This document shows positions 1 through 7,055 of a DNA stretch of 64,000 nucleotides, piece after piece. Under the pieces are notes generated by a model that was given only the letters and a program-made list of their open reading frames with translations, did not search any database and was not told the DNA's origin. Location: contig NZ_PYIX02000012.1 in assembly GCF_003024515.2 (NCBI RefSeq), positions 1 through 64,000 of the forward strand, read 5' to 3'. Every line of letters starts with the position of its first letter. Within the stretch, counting starts at the first letter, position 1. A program made the position numbers and the translations under genes. The DNA comes from Acinetobacter sichuanensis. Lineage in GTDB: Bacteria; Pseudomonadota; Gammaproteobacteria; Pseudomonadales; Moraxellaceae.

Positions 1-1
1 T

Positions 2-34
2 TTGGTCAAACTTAATATCAAGTTGGTCAAACTT
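2..34. repeat. Two direct copies of TTGGTCAAACTT
   Basis: The 12-base word TTGGTCAAACTT occurs at 2-13 and 23-34, a 21-base period (two helical turns). Such phased repeats suit a DNA-binding protein. The window starts here, so more copies may lie to the left. Confidence 0.5.
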
Positions 35-104
35 TATTAAATTTATAATTGATTGTATTTACTAATGTTTATGTTTTTAATTTGGTGGCAAAATGTTACA
101 AAGA

Positions 105-135
105 TAAAGCCCTTAATTTAAGGGCTTTATTATTT
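105..135. terminator. Intrinsic terminator, possibly bidirectional
   Basis: The arms TAAAGCCCTTA and TAAGGGCTTTA form an 11-base-pair stem with a 3-base loop, followed on the + strand by TTATTATTT. It lies 30 bases beyond the stop of the minus-strand regulator gene and probably ends that transcript. The T tract is better on the + strand. Confidence 0.6.
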
Positions 136-164
136 AATAAAAAATCAGGTGAATATAAAAGCAG

Positions 165-1361
165 TTAATCTCGTGAAAACTTTATGAGTTCACCCTGTTT
201 TGTGTAAGTACTGGTTGTATTTTCCAAAGAATGCATATTTCTTGATTTCATGCTAATAATTTGACCAAAATCTTCATCTAAATAACCAAGTGGTAGTCCA
301 CATAGCATTTCAAGATGTTTCTTTAAGCCAAATTCATCAATTATTTTAGACTTAGAAAAACCACCTTGTTCCAACATTAACTTGATTGAGTTTTTTAAAG
401 CAACAGGCTGTTCTGGTTTGGTTTCGAGATCATAAGGCTCACATTTGTGATAGCCACGATATCTTAAGCTTCTCCATAGTCGAGATGCTTGATCTTCCGA
501 AAGCATTTGCATGGATTGTGCTTTATATATCATTGCTGCTATTGAAATACCCCAACGTTTTTTTAACATTGTTAATGATTCAATAGATATTTTATTAGCC
601 TCTGCAATAAATGCATTAGGAGGGAATAGTAAGCAATTTGCAAAATAGTGTGCTTGTTCCTCCAAAAGATTGAATCTAAGTTTTTTATCTTCATGAGTTA
701 AATTTCTATGCATAATTAAATGCCCTAACTCATGAGATATATCAAATCTGCTTCGAAAGTAGTTGTTTTTATCTGCTGCAATAAAAATGAATGGTCTATC
801 ATTAATCCACGCAGAACTCCCATCCATATCATCATAGCCAATCTCAAATCGTGTAACAATAACCCCAGATTTTTCAATACGCTTAGTGAGTTCTAGAAGA
901 GGGGAAACACCTACTCCCCAATGCTTTCTTAACCTAGAAGCAATATCCTCAATTTGAGGGTATGTAAGCAATAGTGCTTCGGTTCTACTAAGACTATCAA
1001 TCAAGTTAACATCAGGAAAATTGATCCAATCTACTGCAATATGATAGATTTCAGATAAATTCAGAAGCATTTCATTTGATCTATCACCTGGAGCTTTTAG
1101 TAGTCTCTTTTTTGCTCTATTTAAAAATAAAGGAGAACCTTGATTGGGAATAGGTCTTAAAAACCAATGATATGGAATTTTAAGAGCTTCGGATAATTTT
1201 TCGATAGCTTCATTTTGAGGAAAATGAGTCCCATCTTCCCACTTTGTTAGTGTTGACGGGGAAACATTTATCATTTCTGCTAGAGCGGCCTTTGTGAGTC
1301 CGTCATACATGAGACGAGCACGTTTTAGTCGCTCGGACTGGAATTGCTCTATTCCTTGCAT
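165..1361 (-). CDS. XRE-type HTH regulator fused to ImmA/IrrE metalloprotease
   Basis: 398 aa. The N-terminus (about 10-65) is an XRE helix-turn-helix, with the segment AALAEMINVSPSTLTKWE typical of the recognition helices. The centre (about 150-260) is an ImmA/IrrE (COG2856) zinc peptidase with HELGH at 210-214 and a following Glu-rich EEQAHYFA segment around 234 that should supply the third zinc ligand. In this family the peptidase cleaves repressors or partner proteins on induction; examples are ImmA of ICEBs1 and IrrE of Deinococcus. It is the second gene of a pair, 18 bases after the unknown 224-aa gene, and AAAGGT sits about 8 bases before the ATG. Its position in an island suggests control of the element, or an antitoxin-like or defence role. 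The specific target cannot be told from the sequence. Confidence 0.85.
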   Translation of the reverse strand: MQGIEQFQSERLKRARLMYDGLTKAALAEMINVSPSTLTKWEDGTHFPQNEAIEKLSEALKIPYHWFLRPIPNQGSPLFLNRAKKRLLKAPGDRSNEMLLNLSEIYHIAVDWINFPDVNLIDSLSRTEALLLTYPQIEDIASRLRKHWGVGVSPLLELTKRIEKSGVIVTRFEIGYDDMDGSSAWINDRPFIFIAADKNNYFRSRFDISHELGHLIMHRNLTHEDKKLRFNLLEEQAHYFANCLLFPPNAFIAEANKISIESLTMLKKRWGISIAAMIYKAQSMQMLSEDQASRLWRSLRYRGYHKCEPYDLETKPEQPVALKNSIKLMLEQGGFSKSKIIDEFGLKKHLEMLCGLPLGYLDEDFGQIISMKSRNMHSLENTTSTYTKQGELIKFSRD

Positions 1362-1379
1362 GATTAATACCTTTAAATA

Positions 1380-2039
1380 CTACTTTTTAGGGGCAGCTTG
1401 ATCGACTCTACGCTTGATAGATACGATGTCATCCTCTGCTATGTCTGTCATAGGTTCTTTTGCTGATGCTTTTAATTCATCGAGAGAGAATGTTAGTAAT
1501 GAATAGAATTCTGTTGGGTGAGGTAGAATCAACTCAAAATCAAGTAATTGGTTTTCTCGATCCCAATAAATGGATGCATATACAAAAAGCAAGGAATTTA
1601 ATGGAACTTCATCACCTAAAAGAGCGATGTCATCAAGCAAATCAGGTTGAACTGGCTCAACTAACCCCTGATTTAGAGCAGCCTGATTAGCAAAATAATG
1701 AGATTTCATTACATTGCGACTAACTCTTCTTGTAATTATTAAATTGCAAGAAGACGTTGTTACATGAGTATAGAAATGTCCTTTTGGGGATGTTTCTTTA
1801 ACGATAACATTGTGCCCATTTGCTCTAGCAACATTAAATAACTCATCCATTAAAACATCAGGTTCAAGTTTGGGTGATACTTGATTGGCAATTTCTGGGT
1901 TATGAAAATTTGATAAAACAAATTCGTTTGAATTTAATAGTCTATTTGTTATATCAATAGACAACGATTCAAGGAAATTACTTTTTAGCTCATGAGCTAA
2001 GCGACTCTGAATATGGGGTTTCAGTTCATCCAATGTCAT
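1380..2039 (-). CDS. Hypothetical protein, partner of the ImmA/IrrE regulator
   Basis: 219 aa from the ATG at 2039; an upstream in-frame ATG at 2054 would add five residues. I do not recognise the family. The protein is soluble, acidic to neutral, has no signal peptide or membrane segment, and ends in a charged tail (KRRVDQAAPKK). It is the first gene of a two-gene minus-strand unit with the HTH/ImmA-IrrE protein, separated by 18 bases, so the two are probably co-transcribed and may act together. By analogy with other ImmA/IrrE pairs it could be the peptidase substrate or a toxin, but nothing in the sequence shows this directly. Confidence 0.6.
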   Translation of the reverse strand: MTLDELKPHIQSRLAHELKSNFLESLSIDITNRLLNSNEFVLSNFHNPEIANQVSPKLEPDVLMDELFNVARANGHNVIVKETSPKGHFYTHVTTSSCNLIITRRVSRNVMKSHYFANQAALNQGLVEPVQPDLLDDIALLGDEVPLNSLLFVYASIYWDRENQLLDFELILPHPTEFYSLLTFSLDELKASAKEPMTDIAEDDIVSIKRRVDQAAPKK

Positions 2040-2247
2040 TATAATACCGTTCATAAGTTTATTTTGTCAAAAAGTATATAAAAAATTTCGTATGTTGTAT
2101 ATATTTTAATTATTTTTAGTTGTTTTTTTGATCTTTATGATGTGTGAATTTTTTACCAACAGAATTATTTCCAACTTTTTATAACTAATTTGAGTAAAAA
2201 ATAGTCAGAAATAATTTTGGAATAAAAAACAACTAAAAAGCTAAAAT

Positions 2248-3858
2248 TTACTTTCTCTCAATATGGTAATTTTCATCAAAGAAGTATGAGTCCGAAATGT
2301 CTAGCCATGCATTTAGCTCATATTCAAATTCAAGCACCCGATTTTTAAACAACCTAATAACACGATTATTCTTAAAACTAAAATGCGAAGTCTCAGATGG
2401 TAACTCAGACCAATCTACTTCACCACACTCAGAGAACCAGTCTTCCCAAGCTATTTGAATTTCAGATATGTAAAACTCTTGCTTCTCTTTATTCCAAGAA
2501 AATGGATGCTCTGTTTGTAATTTTTTCACATGTTTTCTAATAAAAAACTTATTCTTTTTGTGGTGCTCAATAAATTCAGCAATCTGATTTTTAATAAATT
2601 GATATGGAACATCAATTTCACTATTAATACTTAAATCATATGCTTCAAGAATATCCATTGCACCAAAAGCACGTTGAGTTTTATTCCACTCTTTATAGTG
2701 ACTGCTATAGTCAGAGTCAGCATGACCAATTGCTTCAGCAAAGTCTAAACGTCGTTCACCACGCTTCTTTAAATTCACATATCTTTTTAATGTGTTCCAT
2801 GATTCATGCAAAGTAATTGTTTGAAGTTTAGGGATAGAAAAACCATCCTCAGCGTAACGAGTTGCAGCTTCATGCCGTAAATCATGAAAGCGAAGATCTT
2901 CAATTTCAAGTTGAGAACACGCTCTGGTGAAGTATGTTGAAATAGTTGCTGCATTCATTGGAATTAATAATTTTTCATCGCCACCTAATTCAAGCATTCG
3001 AGCGCGTGTTTCTTTATCTAAAAATTTATTAATTAAGTCGATAGCCTTAGGTTCAAAGTGGGCATATTTATGGTTTCCTTCAGACCCATCTGGATGCTTA
3101 GCATCGCGCACGAGCCATTGTGTATTATGTTTATCATAATCAGAGAGTCTCAAAGAGCATATCTCATCTTCACGTCTACCTGAATAAATGGCAAACCATA
3201 TGATTAAATGCATTGGAATGGATCTGCGTTTACGTTTCCATTTTTGATAAAAAAGTGTTGTGAGAGCTTGCAGTTCATCATTGGTAGGTAGTCGATCTCG
3301 TACTTTAGATTTAGTTACAATGCGTGATTTACGCAAACCAATTAAAGATTTATCAAACTCAGAAATGACACTCTCAATTTGCTCACCCCAAACATATTCG
3401 GCATGAACCAAAACAGCTTTAATATGACTCATATCTTTTAAAGCGGTAGATGGGGCAACACCATCAATCCCTCTTAAAGGATCTCCTTTACGTCTGGAAA
3501 TTGCATGATCCGCAAAATCCTGACGTGTTAATGAATAAATATTCTTCTCTGCAATCTCCATGTTAGAGATATGGTTTAATGCTCCTGTTTTTGTGCGAGC
3601 AAAATTATCTGCCTCGCTTAAATACCTTTTAATGAAATCAGCCAATGTTGCTTGCTTGACTTCAGCAACAGGGTTAAGAATTTTATCTGGATTCAATTCT
3701 ATTTCAGCTTCAGTGCGTTTAATCCACTCATCAGCTAAAGATTTTTTACTAAAAGTTTTGGATGCTTTGAAATCAGGGTAGCCTTCTTTTTTTATGCGAA
3801 CTTGAGCACGATAGCGTATAGTGCCATCCAATAGTTGACGTTTAGTGACTGTACCCAT
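2248..3858 (-). CDS. Tyrosine-type site-specific integrase of the island
   Basis: 536 aa from the ATG at 3858. The open frame extends upstream to a TTG at 3936, but those 26 codons run through the repeat-rich attachment region and do not look coding. An N-terminal arm-binding domain (about 1-60) is followed by a SAM-like core-binding domain, then the catalytic domain with R229 (SGRRED), H325-x-x-R328 (HDLRH) and nucleophile Y360 (KRYVNL). About 176 residues follow the tyrosine; most phage-type integrases end soon after it. The extra part is rich in aromatic and charged residues and I cannot assign it. It probably catalyses insertion and excision at the dusB 5' end. Confidence 0.85.
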   Translation of the reverse strand: MGTVTKRQLLDGTIRYRAQVRIKKEGYPDFKASKTFSKKSLADEWIKRTEAEIELNPDKILNPVAEVKQATLADFIKRYLSEADNFARTKTGALNHISNMEIAEKNIYSLTRQDFADHAISRRKGDPLRGIDGVAPSTALKDMSHIKAVLVHAEYVWGEQIESVISEFDKSLIGLRKSRIVTKSKVRDRLPTNDELQALTTLFYQKWKRKRRSIPMHLIIWFAIYSGRREDEICSLRLSDYDKHNTQWLVRDAKHPDGSEGNHKYAHFEPKAIDLINKFLDKETRARMLELGGDEKLLIPMNAATISTYFTRACSQLEIEDLRFHDLRHEAATRYAEDGFSIPKLQTITLHESWNTLKRYVNLKKRGERRLDFAEAIGHADSDYSSHYKEWNKTQRAFGAMDILEAYDLSINSEIDVPYQFIKNQIAEFIEHHKKNKFFIRKHVKKLQTEHPFSWNKEKQEFYISEIQIAWEDWFSECGEVDWSELPSETSHFSFKNNRVIRLFKNRVLEFEYELNAWLDISDSYFFDENYHIERK

Positions 3859-3860
3859 TA

Positions 3861-3960
3861 AATTGCACCCTGAGATTTCTACGGTGCAATCAGGGTGCAA
3901 CAACAGGGTGCTAGAAGTCAATAAGAGTCGATTCAAAGAAGTTAAACGAGGTTAAAGAAA
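3861..3960. other. Probable attachment-site region with integrase-binding repeats
   Basis: The gap between integrase and dusB holds a perfect 11-base inverted repeat, TTGCACCCTGA at 3863-3873 and TCAGGGTGCAA at 3890-3900. It also holds phased direct copies of GGTGC(AA) at 3883, 3894 and 3907. Next to dusB is an imperfect 10-base tandem, GTTAAACGAG/GTTAAAGAAA (3941-3960). The first set resembles arm-type integrase sites and the last could be part of the crossover core. This is inference; the matching site at the other island end is not in the window. Confidence 0.5.
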
Positions 3961-5007
3961 TTGAGTCAAAACAATGTAGTTAAAGAATTGTTTGATAAAC
4001 CAATAAGTAAGAAACTTTGGGTCGCACCTATGGCAGGTGTCACAGACCGTCCCTTTAGAACTCTTTGTAAATACTTTGGTGCAGGTCATGCCGTTAGTGA
4101 AATGATGACATCTGATCAAACTTTACGTATGACCAAAAAAAGTCTGTATCGTGCCAATTTTGATGGTGAATTGGCGCCGATTTCCGCACAAATTGCAGGT
4201 TCAGAACCTGAGCAACTTGCTGAAGCTGCACGTTATCAAGTATCAAACGGTGCCCAAATTGTTGATATTAATATGGGATGTCCTGCTAAAAAGGTGTGTA
4301 ATAAGCTGGCAGGGTCAGCTTTACTCAAAGACGAAGATTTAGTCGCTCGTATTTTAGATGCTGTTGTGGCTGCGGTAGATGTTCCTGTGACTTTAAAGAC
4401 TCGTTTAGGTTTTTTAAATGGTCATGAAAATATTATGCGAGTTGCCAAACGAGCTGAAGAAGCAGGCATTGCAGCATTAGCACTACATGGGCGTACACGT
4501 GAAGATATGTATTTAAATACAGCACGTTATAGCTTAATCAAAGAAGTGAAAAGTATGCTGTCTATTCCTGTTATTGCAAATGGCGATATTGATAGCCCTG
4601 AAAAAGCCAAATATGTTTTGGATTATACAGGAGCCGATGCGGTCATGATTGGTCGAGCTGCGCAAGGTCGTCCTTGGATTTTTCGTGAAATTGCACATTA
4701 TTTAGAAACGGGTGAACATTTAGCTGCACCAGATATTCAGGAAGTAAAAGAAGTATTACTCGGGCATTTATCTGAGCTTTACCAATTTTATGGTGAATAC
4801 TCAGGTTGTCGTATTGCTCGGAAACATATTGCTTGGTATACCAAGGGTTTGCGTTCAAGTAATGAATTTCGTCAAAATATGTATAAAGTTGAAAGTACCA
4901 TTGAGCAAGCAAAAGTTGTTGAAAATTATTTTAATCACTTACTTGATCAAGGACAGATCATGAGTGATGTTCAAGTTGAAAATGTAAACTTACTTGAAAT
5001 TAAATAA
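3961..5007 (+). CDS. dusB: tRNA-dihydrouridine synthase B
   Basis: 348 aa. FMN-dependent reductase that converts uridine to dihydrouridine in the tRNA D-loop. The TIM barrel opens with the family signature APMAGVTDRPFRTLC near residue 22. The catalytic-cysteine segment NMGCPAKKVCNKLAGSALL is of the DusB rather than DusA or DusC type, and NGDIDSPEKA and GADAVMIGRAAQGRPWIF are further family motifs. No ATG is available upstream of the first conserved block. The TTG at 3961 has GAGG at 3948-3951, nine bases before it, so it is the likely start. The first ~18 residues do not match the usual DusB N-terminus, as expected if the island replaced the original 5' end. Confidence 0.93.
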   Translation: MSQNNVVKELFDKPISKKLWVAPMAGVTDRPFRTLCKYFGAGHAVSEMMTSDQTLRMTKKSLYRANFDGELAPISAQIAGSEPEQLAEAARYQVSNGAQIVDINMGCPAKKVCNKLAGSALLKDEDLVARILDAVVAAVDVPVTLKTRLGFLNGHENIMRVAKRAEEAGIAALALHGRTREDMYLNTARYSLIKEVKSMLSIPVIANGDIDSPEKAKYVLDYTGADAVMIGRAAQGRPWIFREIAHYLETGEHLAAPDIQEVKEVLLGHLSELYQFYGEYSGCRIARKHIAWYTKGLRSSNEFRQNMYKVESTIEQAKVVENYFNHLLDQGQIMSDVQVENVNLLEIK

Positions 5008-5022
5008 TTTAGCTTTGTGTAT

Positions 5023-5052
5023 AAAAAACCACGCTAAAAGCGTGGTTTTTTT
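5023..5052. terminator. Bidirectional terminator between dusB and ahpC
   Basis: Stem AAAAAACCACGC / GCGTGGTTTTTT (12 base pairs, 5-base loop), with A and T tracts on both sides. It lies between two convergent genes. Confidence 0.9.
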
Positions 5053-5074
5053 AAGCAGTTAAATCTAATTGAAA

Positions 5075-5638
5075 TTAGATTTTACCTACTAAGTCGATTG
5101 AAGGAGCAAGAGTTGCTTCGCCTTCTTTCCATTTAGCAGGACATACTTCACCTGGGTGAGCATGTACATACTGAGCTGCTTTAACTTTACGAAGAAGTTC
5201 AGATGCATCACGACCAATACCACCAGCATTGATTTCGATGATTTGGATTTTACCTTCTGGATCGATTACGAAAGTACCACGGTCAGCAAGACCAGCAGAT
5301 TCGATTAATACTTCGAAGTTTTTAGCAAGAGTCCAAGTTGGGTCACCAACCATTACGTATTGGATTTTTTTGATTTCTTCAGAAGAATCATGCCAAGCTT
5401 TATGAGTGAAGTGAGTGTCAGTAGAAACTGAGTAGATTTCAACGCCTAATTTTTGGAATTCAGCATAGTTGTCAGCAAGGTCACCCAATTCAGTTGGGCA
5501 AACGAAAGTGAAATCTGCTGGATAGAAGAAAACTACAGACCATTTACCTTTAAGATCAGCTTCTGTAACTTCGATGAATTGACCGTTTTGGAAAGCTTGT
5601 GCTTTAAATGGTTTAACTTCAGTATTAATTAAGCTCAT
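5075..5638 (-). CDS. ahpC: Alkyl hydroperoxide reductase subunit C (2-Cys peroxiredoxin)
   Basis: 187 aa, the same length as E. coli AhpC and closely similar throughout. It reduces H2O2 and organic peroxides. The peroxidatic cysteine is in [11 protein letters not shown] (about C47) and the resolving cysteine in [10 protein letters not shown] (about C166). The start [10 protein letters not shown] matches the family; GGAG lies six bases before this ATG, so the four extra upstream codons are not used. No ahpF is adjacent, so its reductase partner must be elsewhere. A symmetric dyad upstream (5705-5768) is a candidate operator, and a TATACT -10 box lies at 5686-5691 on the minus strand. Confidence 0.96.
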   Translation of the reverse strand: MSLINTEVKPFKAQAFQNGQFIEVTEADLKGKWSVVFFYPADFTFVCPTELGDLADNYAEFQKLGVEIYSVSTDTHFTHKAWHDSSEEIKKIQYVMVGDPTWTLAKNFEVLIESAGLADRGTFVIDPEGKIQIIEINAGGIGRDASELLRKVKAAQYVHAHPGEVCPAKWKEGEATLAPSIDLVGKI

Positions 5639-5650
5639 CATTATCTCCAT

Positions 5651-5975
5651 GATTGAAGTGAGTATCTAATTTAAAATTAGCATAAAGTATATTTCTTTAT
5701 TGGGGAAATAGTATTTTTTTATGGTTAAGATCGGAAAAATCGAATTAACCAAACACGAAAACTATTTCTTCAAAAGATCATTTTGTTCATACAAGACAAT
5801 TTTCAATATTGATTGATATATTAAAAATATGTTAATTGAATGACAAAACAATCCAATCAAATACACAAACAAGATGCAGTCAGTGACAGTGCTTTTCAAG
5901 GGTATTGTTGCAAAAAAGAAATAAAAAATATTTTAGTGTATATATTTTATTCAGCTAAGATGCTCATGGCTTGGC
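5651..5975. other. 325-base intergenic region upstream of ahpC
   Basis: This region holds the presumed ahpC promoter and the nested dyad described separately. The rest (about 5770-5975) is AT-rich, has no convincing ORF, and should carry the promoter for the membrane-protein pair that follows. Confidence 0.6.
5705..5768. promoter_or_regulatory. Nested inverted repeats upstream of ahpC (candidate operator)
   Basis: GAAATAGT (5705-5712) pairs with ACTATTTC (5761-5768), and GGTTAA (5723-5728) pairs with TTAACC (5745-5750). Both pairs share the same centre and are separated by 10 bases on each side. The proximal arm falls where the -35 box should be relative to TATACT at 5691-5686. The spacing does not match the OxyR consensus. 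Confidence 0.55.
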
Positions 5976-6419
5976 ATGAAATTGTATAAAATGATCATTG
6001 ATCAAAGTATTCGCATTATTGCTGTGTTGGCTTTGCTGATTTCATCATTATCTCTACTGGCAGGAGATAATGCATTTTGTCTATATGAATATATCGGTCA
6101 AAATACAGTCTGGTCACTTGATGAGTTAAATGGCGGTATCAGTAAAGATCCAAGTATATTTGGCATGTGTGCCATGACGGCATTGATTTTCTTGTTTCCC
6201 TTACTGTTGTCTTATCATCGGGGATGGTATGTATTGTTTTTTGCCATACTGATCGTGCTGCAAATGATTTTCCTGAGTACCATGATCGATTCACCTTCGG
6301 TATTGGGCTTGGTTTATGACAGTATTGTGTATTGTCAAAATTATTGGCTCTTGCTGTGGGTAATTGGAGAATTGCTATTTTTTATTTTAAGTTTAGTGTT
6401 TATTTTTCATGAATTTTAA
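5976..6419 (+). CDS. Small integral membrane protein, paralogue A
   Basis: 147 aa of unknown function. An N-terminal hydrophobic segment (about 12-30) precedes GDNAFC. Further membrane segments lie near 60-78, 83-100 and 120-143, so about four spans are expected. The motifs DNAFC and YDSIVYC recur in the second protein at 6536 in the same order and spacing, so the two are tandem paralogues. The two Cys could form a periplasmic disulfide. The ribosome-binding site is weak. I cannot assign a function. Confidence 0.7.
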   Translation: MKLYKMIIDQSIRIIAVLALLISSLSLLAGDNAFCLYEYIGQNTVWSLDELNGGISKDPSIFGMCAMTALIFLFPLLLSYHRGWYVLFFAILIVLQMIFLSTMIDSPSVLGLVYDSIVYCQNYWLLLWVIGELLFFILSLVFIFHEF

Positions 6420-6564
6420 AAATACAAAAATATTTGAAATCAATACTTATAAAATCATCATTTTAGTTTTCTTATTATTGGCAAGTTGTTGTATTTTTCA
6501 GATCGTCAAGACAGATTCAAACATCATGGGGGACGATGAAAATAATGGCTACTCATTATTATAA
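6409..6564 (+). CDS. Possible 51-aa lipoprotein-like small ORF
   Basis: An ORF of 51 codons starts inside the end of paralogue A (11-base overlap) and stops inside the start of paralogue B. It has a basic N-terminus, a hydrophobic stretch (IIILVFLLLASC) that reads like a lipobox ending in Cys27, and an acidic, Asn-rich tail. The overlaps at both ends would fit translational coupling. There is no clear Shine-Dalgarno sequence and no homologue known to me, so it may be chance. Confidence 0.35.
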   Translation: MNFKNTKIFEINTYKIIILVFLLLASCCIFQIVKTDSNIMGDDENNGYSLL

Positions 6565-6976
6565 ATTTATCGCAATTTTTATTTTAGTGCTTGCGTCCTT
6601 AAGTACCTTTGTTGCATTTGCCAATGATAACGCTTTTTGTGTAACAGGTTATGGTGCGGAAGGCGTGACTTATTTTAATCAACTGAATGGCTTTACATCG
6701 GATGAGCCTTTGCTTTTTGTTTTTGCAGGAATCATCGGAATATTTTTTGCTGTTTTTCTTGGTTTTACTCGAACTAAAATTTGGTTTTTGGTGATCAATG
6801 TGTTTCTGCTTTTGTGCCTTGCAATTCCGATGAATATGTTTTCTACAGCACCTTTTTATCAAGTAATGTATGACAGTATTTTTCTATGTAACCATTATAT
6901 ATTGTTGATCTCTGTTGTGATGTTTTATGTATATTGCTGGGTTGTCGTGCTGTATTTATTTAAATCTAAGTATTGA
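6536..6976 (+). CDS. Small integral membrane protein, paralogue B
   Basis: 146 aa of unknown function. The layout matches paralogue A: N-terminal hydrophobic segment, ANDNAFC, a short loop with LNGF.SDEP (compare LNGGISKDP in A), two central spans, YDSIFLC and a final span. GGGGGA lies just before the ATG at 6536; the in-frame ATG at 6545 (MATHYY) is an alternative start. It is probably co-transcribed with paralogue A. Confidence 0.7.
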   Translation: MKIMATHYYKFIAIFILVLASLSTFVAFANDNAFCVTGYGAEGVTYFNQLNGFTSDEPLLFVFAGIIGIFFAVFLGFTRTKIWFLVINVFLLLCLAIPMNMFSTAPFYQVMYDSIFLCNHYILLISVVMFYVYCWVVVLYLFKSKY

Positions 6977-7055
6977 AAATAGATTGATCTTTAATTCTAT
7001 AAGCGCACAGCGTAAAATATACGGTTCAATTTTTAATATTTAGGAATGTGCATCT

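Larger units (their letters stand above)
1..3960. mobile_element. Right end of an integrated genomic island or prophage remnant next to dusB
   Basis: A tyrosine integrase gene lies at the edge, pointing away from a tRNA-dihydrouridine synthase gene whose first codons directly follow the junction. Two cargo genes with no core function follow inward. Islands that use the 5' end of dus genes and carry an edge integrase are known in Gammaproteobacteria. The left boundary and the second attachment site are outside the window, so the size is unknown. The exact junction is inferred to be within about 3900-3960. Confidence 0.6.

Noticed and set aside
3859..3936. Longer integrase start at TTG 3936
   Set aside because: Those codons run through the inverted and direct repeats of the presumed attachment region and do not match integrase N-termini.
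5705..5768. OxyR consensus site at ahpC
   Set aside because: The ATAG/CTAT elements are too far apart for the OxyR pattern, so only an unnamed dyad is reported.
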